This document shows positions 1 to 11,500 of a DNA stretch of 64,000 nucleotides, piece by piece. The notes beneath the pieces were generated by a model, which saw nothing but the letters and a program-made list of their open reading frames with translations, searched no databases and was not told where the DNA came from. The translations under genes and the position numbers were made by a program. The stretch is taken from assembly GCF_963678635.1 (NCBI RefSeq), contig NC_087064.1, forward strand, positions 68,560,025 through 68,624,024, given 5' to 3'. The DNA comes from Symsagittifera roscoffensis (taxonomy: Eukaryota > Xenacoelomorpha > Acoela > Convolutidae). Position 1 is the stretch's first letter. The number at the start of each line of letters is the position of its first letter.

Positions 1-589
1 GTAGAAATGATTTTGGCATTTTCCCCAATAGGACAAAAATGTCTGCCGTCTTTTTGTTGATAAAAGAGGAAAAGAGGCAGGGCTGCCTGTGTAGATAGTC
101 GCCCTAAAATAAAAGTTTTTTGCCCTCAGGGTGATTTGGAGGCATTGGATCTTCCCCGTAGCCAAATTTTTACTTCAGTTTTCTTTTTTGAGTTCGGTTT
201 GGATTAAGTTGCTTGAGGATGAGATTAGATGAGCAGGTCGCTATCAACCGACCCCGAAATCAAAAAGGTACTTAATTCAGTCTTACTATCGAAAGTGACA
301 GTTTGCAGTCTTCTTTTGCTGTTGACCCGGAATTTTCGCTAATATTAACGACGTTGCATTTAGAGTTGCCTTAGCCAAATGATATTTCTCGTCGAAAGAC
401 TAGCAGATCACATTTTTTGCGGAGCAAGTTGCTCTATGATTTTGTGAAAAATCGTTTGCGCAAAACAACAAGATTTGCTGCATTTAGCTGACTGATTGTT
501 GCTCGATTTCTGAGTGTTTTGCACTCTTGACATACAATTCTGCTCCTTGATTATCAATTACATCGAGAAGGCTGGTTCTGGCTTAATTT
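1..589. other. No gene seen
   Basis: AT-rich sequence with no credible open frame, tRNA or repeat boundary. It may be the continuation of the decayed minus-strand frame at 590-1203. Confidence 0.4.
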
Positions 590-1203
590 TCAATGGTTGA
601 CTTGATGAACGAGTGAAAGGATTAGAACCCATTTGCCTTTGGAGGGTTGATGCTGTTGCGTAACTTTTCTCATGAAGTAGCGCCGATTTCTTCGTCTCTT
701 CAAAAAATCTCCAGGGTGAAAACCTAGTTCTTTTGAGACGTCTTCGAAGCGCATGTTTGCAATAAAAAGGTCACTATCAACTTTTTTCTGAATCGCGACT
801 GACCATCCACACTGGGTCGCCTGGCCCATGAACCGTAAGAAAACGGACTCAAGGCAAGCTTTCTCGGATTGTGAAGAGTTGTATAAATGCATTCGTTCAA
901 CTATTTGATTCTTCTCCTTCTTGAAAAGTGATTCACAATGCTCGTAGAATACTTGACAACTGGTTTTGGTTAGATCTATATGAGCGCAGTTCTGTAAAAG
1001 CTTGACTTGTCTATTTGGTCAGCTTCATAAAAAAATACGTTAGGGCCAATTTTTGGTCCCGTTTTTGCGTCTTTCAGAACTCTCCTTTTTTTTCGTATTT
1101 TTTTCGTATAAGAGTCGCATGGCTTTTCTGGTCCAGGGGGATGATCGTCGAGTATTTCATCTGGTGGGTGCAAGAAATCATTGGGGTCGCAATGTTCCTT
1201 CAA
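590..1203 (-). pseudogene. Decayed reading frame, unrecognised, probably transposon-derived
   Basis: Two adjacent minus-strand open segments read in the same direction. One is 1203-976, basic and proline-rich with a KKIRKKRR stretch. The other is 892-590, with an open in-frame extension upstream to about 960 and a basic FLKRRRNRRYFMRK region. They are in different frames, so joining them needs a frameshift or an intron. Their composition (Lys, Arg, Cys, His) suggests a nucleic-acid-binding protein, but I recognise no family. There is no promoter or convincing intron. It lies upstream of host gene 1 on the opposite strand. My reading is a mutated transposon gene; chance open frames remain possible. 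Confidence 0.25.
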
Positions 1204-1303
1204 GGTGATTGCGAGGAAAAATTGTCCGATCCAGGTTTTCCACGGTAGAGGTGGATCAGCTGTTGCTTTTTGCCAATCGACAGGATCTCCTAATAGGTCT
1301 GAT

Positions 1304-1723
1304 CAGGGGCGGATTTAGGGGGGCGGACGCCCCCCCTCAGGGATTCGAACCCCTGCCAACCCAAAGGGTCCCCCCTTTGGTAATTTTTAAGAAAACCATT
1401 TTTGGCCGACCGACCCTAAAAATTTTCTAAAGGCGCCTTTGGCGCCAATATATACTAGTTTTGAGGGGGAGCGCGCGCCAAAAAAACGCGTTTTTTTTGT
1501 CAAAATTTTCCAAAAAGTGCCCAAAAACGGCTTTTTTGACCTGTTCTTTCGGCCTGCGGCGCAGAAAATTTGGCCAAAACAGTGTCTTTTTACTGCTTTG
1601 GGAGAGCTCCGAAAATCAATCTGATCGACCTAAAAAAAAAAAGGTCGTCAAAATTTTCGAAAATTTTTTGAAAATCCGCCCCCCCCCCCCCCCCCCCTCG
1701 AGAAAATCCTAGATCCGCCCCTG
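1304..1723 (+). mobile_element. hAT-like MITE copy 1, complete
   Basis: A 420-bp non-autonomous element begins CAGGGGCGGATTTAGG and ends CTAGATCCGCCCCTG, which are imperfect terminal inverted repeats. It is flanked by an exact 8-bp direct repeat, GGTCTGAT (1296-1303 and 1724-1731). TIRs starting CAGGGGCGG and 8-bp duplications fit the hAT superfamily. It has no coding capacity; the open frames across it are low-complexity. A GGCGCC-centred stem (AAGGCGCCTTTGGCGCC) and a T-arm-like GGGATTCGAACCCC motif are internal landmarks shared by the family. Confidence 0.85.
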
Positions 1724-1731
1724 GGTCTGAT

Positions 1732-2362
1732 TGCTCATTGAGATTTATAACTCATGGCTGCGCCTTGTGATATGTCTAGGTATAAATAATCTAACCAACT
1801 AGGAATAGAATTGTTTTAGAGAATAGAATTATCTTCGATAAAATACCATACAAACCGACAAAAAATGTGGTTATCTTTCAATGTACACAAAGCAGAGTTA
1901 TATTAGTTCACAAGTTCAAACGTCAATCTCGAGATATCTTTCTCGACCGTCTATCTAAGTGCAGCTAAGCTAAACACGGAACGCTGTGCCGTACCACACC
2001 CCTTCAAAAAAGAAATGTGAGCGTTTTTTTGTGGATAAGGTATACTTGTTTTGACGCTCTCTTTTGATCATCAGTATAGAGCATTTGTCGTTGTAGCCTA
2101 AAAATGATAATTGATTGGGCGCCGCAATATCTGGGGAGATTCAATTAAGGACAAGAAACTCGAATCTTTACTTGACACCGTTTACTACGCCTCGTTTTGT
2201 GTCAAGTGTTATTTTGACCTCGATTGTTTGATACACCTTGAAATCAATTGGCTGAAAAATAGTCCAGGTTATTATCAGTTGTTGCATGATTCCAGTTAGT
2301 TGTCCGGACTTAGTTTGTGTTCTATTAAAAAGTGGATTCATTTGATGATAGTTATCTTACAG
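1732..2362. other. Gap between MITE copy 1 and exon 1
   Basis: AT-rich sequence with no repeat relation noticed. It could hold the promoter or an upstream 5' exon of host gene 1, because the first exon I can define has an acceptor and no forced start codon. The sequence GTTATCTTACAG just before 2363 reads as a splice acceptor. Confidence 0.35.
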
Positions 2363-2582
2363 GTGGCACCCGTCACCGGGGCAACCCTTCATCGGCCGTC
2401 ACACCTATCAGTCATGGCCTAGGAGGGGGAATTGGCGTGGATAGAAGTAGACATGGTTCCAATGTAACCATGGTGGGAGGAGTTACACCCCAGTCTCACA
2501 AGCGGAGTTTACACGGTGGTGACATGGATGGCAAGAAAGCAGTATCTAGTACCACTACTATAGTTGACGATGACGTCAACAG
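2363..2582 (+). CDS. Gene 1 exon 1 (first one definable)
   Basis: Open reading frame rich in Gly, Ser, Thr and His, ending VDDDVNR. Acceptor TTATCTTACAG precedes it. The phase of exon 2 requires two leftover bases, which fits a GC donor (AG|GCAAGT at 2583). The alternative GT donor at CAA|GTAATC would need an acceptor 8 bases further into exon 2. An in-frame ATG with good context (ACCATGG) lies at 2470, so translation could start inside this exon. Confidence 0.6.
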
Positions 2583-5500
2583 GCAAGTAATCATGATTTT
2601 ACTGGTTAGTTTTGGTAGCGCACAACTTTTGTAGTGTAATTTTATTTAAGTAAAAATTTTGTATAAGAGTTGTACTGCGAAAAATGTAGAAAACATCAAT
2701 CTAGTGCTGCCTCATTCATTGCACTGACTTATTAAATAGATTCTGTAGAGAGACAAATATTAATTTCCAAGAAAAAAAATTCAAAAATTTCAACCGATCA
2801 ATCCTGAAAATGCGCCAATTTATTCTAACTTTGAACGATACCGCGCGCTAATTAAAAGACTTTTTTTCAAAAAGCTGGAGAAAAAAATAATAAGTAGCAC
2901 CATTGATTGTCTCTAATTTTCTCTTTTTTTCTCTATTTGTCTCAAATTTTAAAATTATATCTATTTTTTTGTACCTGCAGGAAGGAAAGTGAGGATGGCT
3001 CCAGAGAATTGTTGGCACTGAAGTGTTGTATGGACTGTGGCGATGGAGTTGTGGGAGTGGCCTGTCTTCACATTGCAAGTGTGGTCATAGCTATGGTCCT
3101 GCTAGTGGCCGCACTCTGTTTCCACTTCCTTCTTTGCTTCAAGCTTGGTAAAAAGAAGACGGGTTTTCGACTTCTTCAATGCTCAAAAATTTCCTTTTGA
3201 CACTATTTTACGACTTATAATTTTGACCAAAGCAACCTAAAGTGTTAAGGCGACCTTCGAACTCAATATAAATTCTAACTTTGGAGAAACGTACCCCAAA
3301 AAAGAGACTAAATTTTAGTAGAAGGTAATCTAAAAGCGCTTAATGTTTTATTCACTCATGGCATATTTATTCAATGTTAGCCAACAATTTTTTTTCTTCC
3401 TCACATCATAATGTTCGATTTAATTTATTATATTTCTTATTATCCTTTTCTCGTTGTTTTTTACTTTCATTAATCTTAAAAACTTGTTCAGCCCTGTTCC
3501 GGGACAGGAAGGGTGGCGTGAGGGGATTCGGAGACCACGAGCTGAAACTGGCTCCCAATGAGTTCAACCTACTCTCCTTCCTCCTGAACGCAATCAGTCT
3601 ACTCGCACAGGTTAAAAAATTTCAAAGAGATTTGGCCTTTTGATTTGGAGAAAATAATCAACGAAACGTTTACTTTTTCGCCTTCACCTCATACAGTGCT
3701 GATTTAAATTATCCGGACTAAAGGTGTGAAAATAAAACTGAACAGGGCGTTAATATTTAAAAAAAAAACTCTCATTATTCAAACTTAACAATTTTTACAG
3801 ATTCCTGCTACATTCAACAATATATAAAAAACTTTGAAAAAACGAAACAAAAACCTTGCTACCTTTTTATGGGCTTATTTTCGCTTCGGAAAAAATTCCA
3901 AGTTTTGGAATTTTCACAAAAAAAATTCAGTTTACATAGAATATTGAAAAAAACTAAAGTTCCTAAATCTACCGCGTGGGATTTTTTAGAAAAATGCCGT
4001 AAGTTGGAAATTGGACATTATTGTAACGCCAAACAGGTCGGTCGGCCGAAAAAAACTACCGAAAGAGACGAAAATTATATTTATTTGATAGCAAAAAAAT
4101 ATCCTTTTGCGACGTCTCAGGAGCTTCGAATGAAAATTGAACCAGCTTTGTATTTATCCGCCAGCAAAATTCGATCAATTTTGGTCAAGAAAGGACTGAG
4201 AGCACGAGTCAGCGCCAAAAAACCCAAAATTTCGGACATCAACAGAAAAAAACGCAAAAAATGGTGCCAAAATTTTCGAGAAAAACCACAAAATTTTTGG
4301 GAAAATGTGGTTTTTTCAGACGAAACCATCGTTGAATTATACTCCAGTGCCAAGATTTATGTGAGACGACCCCCAAATATGCGTTATCATCCCAACTATA
4401 TTACTCCAACGGCAAAATTTGGAGGAAAAAGGGTGATGTTTTGGGGCTACATAAAATTTTCTGGGGAAAGAGATATTGTAGTCATCGACGGAAACATTAA
4501 TTCTGCCAAATACTGCAAATTACTTGAAACGCACTTGATGGAAAATATCTATCTGGACGAAATTTTCCAGCAAGACAATGCCAGTTGCCATAATTCGAAA
4601 TTTTTGACAAATTTTTTCCAGGAAAATGGTTTTCAAGTTTTGGAAAATTGGCCCCCACAATCTCCAGATTTGAATATTATCGAAAATTTATGGAATTACA
4701 TGAAACAGAAGATTCGTGAAAAACACCCTACAACATTTAAAGAACTTATTCGTCAAGTTTTTGAAACATTTTTGGCAATTCCGGACGACTACATTCATCG
4801 GTTATATCGGAGCATTCCTCGTAGAATAAATGCAGTTCTTAAAAATAATGGTTATCAAACCAAATACTAAATTTGTTGATTTTTGTTTAATTTTTATCTG
4901 TATTTGTTAATTAGTTATAAAATTTTAAGTAAATGTCAAAATAAAGTGTAAATTAGGTGTTAATATTAATAGAGTTCTGAGTTTTCACATCTTTTCTTAG
5001 TCCGGTTAATTTAAATCAGCACTGTATGAACATGAATTTATGCAAGCATAGTGATTTTACCTGCTAGGTGAACAAGAAAAAAATCGAAAAGTCAATTTTT
5101 GAAGAGAGATTTGTGCACATCTAGAAACTGCACTCAGACAATTCAATCAAGCTCAAATGAAAACATGAAAAAATTCAGACAAAAAAAATATTTTCTTTGC
5201 AGCCAGGGGACTGGCCTATTAGCATGTATGTGCACATAAAAGATTGCCGTTGAGTCGTTCGCAGCTTCAGAATTAGGTTATTCAAGTTTACGATAATAAA
5301 TTGCGTGCACATTACCGAATGTTTAGTTATACGAAAATGAAATTTTGTAGTTATTTGAAGATTGCGGCTACATGGTTTTTTTTGTCTGAATGAACACTTT
5401 GTTGAAACAAGAATCGCTTCAGCCAGAATTTTCAGTTAGTTTTTAGTAGTCTATGTCTATCAGAAAATCTAAAATGGTTTTCTCTTTCACTTCGTGCCCG

Positions 5501-8500
5501 GTAGATAGAACGCTAGTCGAAAACTTAGTTTCTCTTTAGGATATTCAATGGAAATTAACAGACAAAAGATTTGAAGTTAATAGTTCGGAATAACATTCTA
5601 TATTCAACACATAACGTTTCTGTACGTCATCTTTGCATCAAAACACTGACAGCAAACACGAAAGTTTGCTGTCAAAAACCTGTCTACGAAGTCAAACAAG
5701 GTCAATTTTAGATAATAATTTTCGTTTTTACGAGCTTCCGTAATTTAATTACGCAACTATTACATAACATTTACATAACTGTTATGAAATTATTAAGCAA
5801 AAATGTTCATATAAGGGTAATTAATTCCTATTACCTAATCACAACTAAATGGCCATATGGCGATGAATGGCTCGAATCCACGCCGAAGCGACAAAAAATT
5901 AAGCGTGGAGGTAGCGCTTGCAGTGATCAACGTGATCAGCCGTTGCGACAGAAGAAAATGAAACGGAGGGCTATTCCACAAAAAATGGTTGAGTGTAAGT
6001 GCCCTAAGTTTATTTGGATCAATGCTAACGGATGTCAGAGGAAATGCATTCAGAAACTGCTGCACAAGGCCGAAAATTGTCTGAAAGACTTTTTTAGACA
6101 TTTTACGACATGTGAGGATCGAATTGAACAATTTCTTGCAATTATGTACAAGCCCTTCTAACGAGCCAACACATACTTTCTATACTTTCTATCCTGTACA
6201 ACAACGGCTGGTGCGAGGTCGTGCCACAATCGAGTGCAGAGAAGAAGCTCTTTCTCTGCAATATCGAAGTTTGTTCCATTGTCACACCAGATTTTTGATA
6301 GGGGTCCACGCCTAGCGATTAACCTCTCCACTCCCATTACGCAAGATAAAGTCCATAGACTAAACGAATTCTATGTGGATAACTCATGTGGTCAAACAAA
6401 AGAACAAAAAATCTCAACGTTCTCGAAACTCCGGCTAATCGTTAAATGAGCCTAAGTAGTCAAAGTCGAAATTATTGAAAAGCGACTGACGGTATCCTGT
6501 GCGCCCGACTTTTACTTCAGGCAAAAACAGTGTGACAATCTTCTTCTTCATTTTATGGCACAACACGCAGGTAGAGTCAATGTTGCAAAGTAACGACGTT
6601 AATTCCAAGACGGCATTAGTTGTCTGGATGACCGAACTTAGATAGTCCAAAGGTTGATGCTCGCGATGATTGTGCAGTAAAAATACAAATAACTTTGCTA
6701 TAGGGTGTTTTGCTCTAGATTTTTTTTCTCAAGGACAACTTTTGCGACCTTTTTACCAGAGTAGACCACCAGTATCGATGAATGGGAAGATGTTGCGATA
6801 AGGTTTACATTGCTTACACGTTTCTAAGAATTTAAAAATTTAAACTTGACGCCAAGCTTCTCTTGGAAAGAGAAACAAAATCTTGTTTTTTGCATTTTCG
6901 AGCTCAGAAGATATTTGTTAAAATTTGCTCCACGGTAATAACGGAACTTGATATTGGGTTCGATTGGTGCCGGGCGTTCGATGAATTGAGAGGTGGTACC
7001 ATTAACATCATCAGAGGGAAATTTGACTCTTGTTCTAATGACTACGTCAATTTCTGGAAGGAAGGGCCTGTTAAAGGTTCTGAAGCAACTTGAACCTTAT
7101 GTCCATCGGCCCTCTTTTAAAACTTGAGGGCCCGTACCCGCGGTTTTTTTTTCTGGTGTCGAATTGACAGATTTCATCGACGATAAGGACATCCAGTATT
7201 TCGCGTACTCGATTTGCGAAAGAAACTAATTGCTTTGATGACAAAATGAGTCACTGCAGCTTAATGGCGCTGACTTTCCACGTGATGACATCGTTTATAT
7301 TGACAGTGATTGCTTTATCAGTATCCTCCTTAAAGTGTGTGGCAAAAAACGCAGCTTTCAGTTTAAGTTTAGGGATAGACAAATCTTTCAATAGCGCAGC
7401 TTTGGCTTTATCTAGAACGATGGAGAATTTGGTCTCTTGAATATTCAATTTGCGCGCACGAAGAAAACCAACTGCCTGAAATTTTCTTGAGAACTGACGT
7501 CAAACATATACAGTTCAGTTTTGTCAACTAGACACAAAAAAATTGCAGCGCGGGTTGGTTTGCTGTCAAAAGTTGGGTAGGCCAGAATCCCACTCAAGGA
7601 ACTTTTAGTCAAGTTTTCCAGAAACGGGTCATCCCATTGCTGACCCCCGGGTCTACGGCTTTCTTTCTTGAAGAGAATGGCTCTTACCGTCTATGGAGCG
7701 ACTCATCCATTAGAGTCGAAAACTGATGAGACAAAGCGTAGGACCTTGCGCTGTCTAATTTTCATTTTCAGTTCTCAAAACTCGGCTGTGGCAGCTAATG
7801 TGTCATTTATGTGGTGCTATTTAAAATTTAGTACATGTGATGCTCTGACTGCACTGCCTAAGATATCCTAGACTTGATCTACTTCGTCGCCCGACGTATT
7901 TCAATCATTTTGTATATTATTTGCATTACTTACAAACTTTTTCATTTTGAAACTTCCAGTCTCAGAAGTTTTATTAGGTCTTTTATTAATTCAATGCTTC
8001 TTTGAAATGTTTCATGAAATCGAGATAAGTATTCGAATAGAACTTTTTCAACATTGCAGAAGCTGCGTGTGGAAAAGAGGCTTGATTGCAACGAGCGATT
8101 TTTCTGAAGTGGGTAGTTAGCACAGTTGGGGCTCGGTCCAGAGCTCTGAAGGTATGTCGTTCGTATTCGTACTTTACCACTTCGGCTGTGGTATCCTCCA
8201 ACCACAGGAACCGCAGTGATATCTGATCATCGGCAATTACACCAACGTGAAGGAACATTTCTTCAATATCAGCAGATACGGCATATTGATGCTGATTGAT
8301 GGAACCCCATTCATACGGCCAGAATGCTTTGAAGCAAATCTGAACCGAACGGAAGAACTATTTCGAGGAAAGAACCTTGAAATTTGGATGCTCCCATGAG
8401 GACGCACTCAAGCTGTTTTTCCCGGCTTGTTGGGGTTAATCACCGGGGGGGGGGGGTAGAAACCACTCTCTTGTGGAAAGGTTTGTCGGATCGTAGGCAG

Positions 8501-11500
8501 TAACTTTGATAACATAATTTTTGTCATATTCATCACATAAGGTTTTGCATACGACTCTGCAAGTGTTTTATGTGTTTTTCTAAACAGTGACAACGCGGAA
8601 ATTTTTTGTTTGATAATTCAGAGTTGATTTAAGCGCAGAACTTGCCAACTGAGTATTTGTGATCATCATGTATAAAATTTGACTCAAATAATGATACGCT
8701 TTTTTATCGGCTGAGTACTAAGCGTCTTAATGGTTGTAGGCGTCTTAATGATTCGAGGTTTTATCAGGATTTTACCCGCTCTTGCAAGCTTAGATCCTCC
8801 ATTGTTCAATTCATATAAATAAGATCAGACAACTGGAAAAAAAACAGGGCCACTAACACCTATGCAATGGGAAAACGAAGTCCAAAGCGAGCTTTTCGAC
8901 TTTTATCCTGACAGAAACCAAGATATCATGGACATCTTGATCTAATTTATTTCCATATCCGCATATCGAAGTACCAGGTTCAATGTGAGGTTATATTTTT
9001 TGCAACTTAAACTAAACTTAATATTGTCATAACTCACATAAGCGTAGACAGAAATGAAATTTCCGGATGAAGTTCAGATCATTAAATTTTTTTTCTGAGG
9101 CGATAACTTCAGTTGAGTTTAATCCATTTACAGTTAGCTTAACTTTCCGACCTGTCAGCTAAATCTACCAGCGAGATCAAGTGATAACAAGAGTCAATGC
9201 ACGTTGAGTCAGATAACAAAAGTGAAGAAATAAGCACTGGATAAAATTTATAAACTTATGACACGCATTAGGCGTTTGCACTAATTTTTGATGTTGCACA
9301 AGTGAAATTTTGTTTTACGTTTGGCTTAATTTTGTTTTAAGTGTAAAAATGTTAACAATTGTGGGGAGTGCACCCACAAAACTTGTTATTTTTTGCAGTA
9401 CGGGCCAAAAAAAAGTTGCACTCAGCTCCATGTAAAAACTCCTTTTGAGAGCCCATGCAATCGGATTTGAGCTAATCTTTTCGTCTAAGGACTTTTTTTA
9501 AACATTTGTCTTTCTGTAAGGCAAAAAAAACGGAATTTACACTCAGCATAAATTTACACCTAGCGTGTTGAGGTGAGATTTTTCTTTGAACAAAATTTCA
9601 TGTCCAAAATGGTTGCTTGCTTGTCCAAAGTTCTTTTGGCGGCTTTTGTGGCTAAGAGTTTTCTTCCGATTTACAAAATGGGCGCATGCCCTCAATTGCT
9701 TTGGATCAGTCTTAGAGCCAATCGTTGAACTAATGAGGGGGCGTGCAGATCGTGCCTTAGAGCTTGGAGTGATTTATACTTTTTCCTATTAGGTGGAAGC
9801 TTCTCGATAGCTCTATCAAGAGACGTTGCACTTTCGAGGTCGGTGGTGTACTACAAAATTTGGAACACACCAACTAATTTTGTTGCAAAATTTATGATGG
9901 TATCGGAGTTATGCATCATAACGAGCAGTGTCTTGTTGAGTTCATCAAGATGTGCATTGACAACCAGTTGTGGTCGACCAAATTGTCGCTCAAGTTTCAT
10001 GACAACATCCTTCTACGTTGCGCCACTTTTTATCAACTGCGCTATAGCAAATTTTCGTAGTGGTGATCAATGTTTTGGGCCTTGTTGACCTCTAAACTGC
10101 TCGAACTATTCGTACTACTCGAGTGCAACACCCTTTTTTTCGCGTTGAAGTGTTCATTTCGGCATTGAGTTCTTTTCACTAACGATGATGACGTTTTTCA
10201 AATGTTTCAGCGATATCGGACCAGACATCGATTGATATGCGGAAGAAGCAAAGTAATGTTGCTGCCATACTATTGTTGGTACAAAAACCGGCGCGCTGAA
10301 AGAATAAAGCAACGATTTTTGGCGAAAGCTGCGTTTACTTGCCTCTCGTTATAGGGTTAAAGTGACCAGTTCCACAAGCATTATATGAACTATCTGAAGC
10401 AGATGGTTGCATCATGGGTATGATATACGCAAAAACTCTCATCTGTGGCGCACTATTATAAGCTACATTATTAAGTGCAGAAAATGATGAAGCAAGCACT
10501 CAATTATTCATATTTGTTTTGTCATGAACCAAATGCGGATGAGTAAATGGCGGTTGTACCGAAGCAGCGCATGTGGGCTGAGTGAGACTTGTATGCGAAG
10601 AGATGGTTCAAATTGAGTTGAACAACTGATGTGACTTAAATAAAGATATGTTGACTGGAGCAGTCATTGACAAAGCTTCTGTTGATAATGCCGCTCATAA
10701 AGAAATGAAAGAAGTCGGAGCTGGTGGAGAAGGGGTGGTGGTGGTGGGGTGGTGGAAATTGTTTTCCAAAATAGTGAGTGGTTATGGTTTCAACTGATGC
10801 TGACGAGAAGCCAACTAAAATTAAACAAGTTGGAACAAAGAAAGAAGTAATTCCGGATAAGTTGTATCGCTTTGAGAGGATTATTCGGGGATTGATCTTG
10901 ATATAAGCAGCACTTGAAACGTTTTCCCCAACCCGGTTTGAACGAAAGACTGGGTGTATGTCGTCATCAAGGTTCAATCGTCTCAAGCGAATACAGGTAT
11001 AAATGCTGCTCAGCAAAATGATTTACAATGAAATGACAATGTTACTTTGCTTGACTCATCTAGCAGTCAAGCAAACTGACATTTTCTTTCAGTCTAAAAC
11101 ATTTTTGATGAGCAGCATTTAGACCAGTCGCCGCTTGAGATGATTGATTCTCTATGGCGATATATACCTAAACTTTCGTTCAAGCTTGGCTGGGAAAAAC
11201 TTTGTAAGTGCTCTTTATGTGAAGATCAATCCATGAATAATCGTCTTTAAGCTCGTGTTCGGCGAATACAGCCTCAATCGTTTTCCATTGATTGTCTTCG
11301 TTAAGTTTTTCTGTATTTCAATTTCTTCCCGAAGCAGTTTTGAAAAATTTAGTTTTTGTCTGCGTTGATTTGAGGTCTGAGGCAGCCATAGAGCGCGTTG
11401 AGCTGTATCTATTTGATCTGCTTAAAGCGGCAGAACGTTTCAATTCTTTAGATTTTTCATTTTCATAATCCAAATGTAAAATTTCAGACGAGCTTACTTA

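Noticed and set aside
1338-1365. tRNA gene suggested by a GGGATTCGAACCCC motif
   Set aside because: It is part of the MITE family consensus. No acceptor stem or D arm is found around it.
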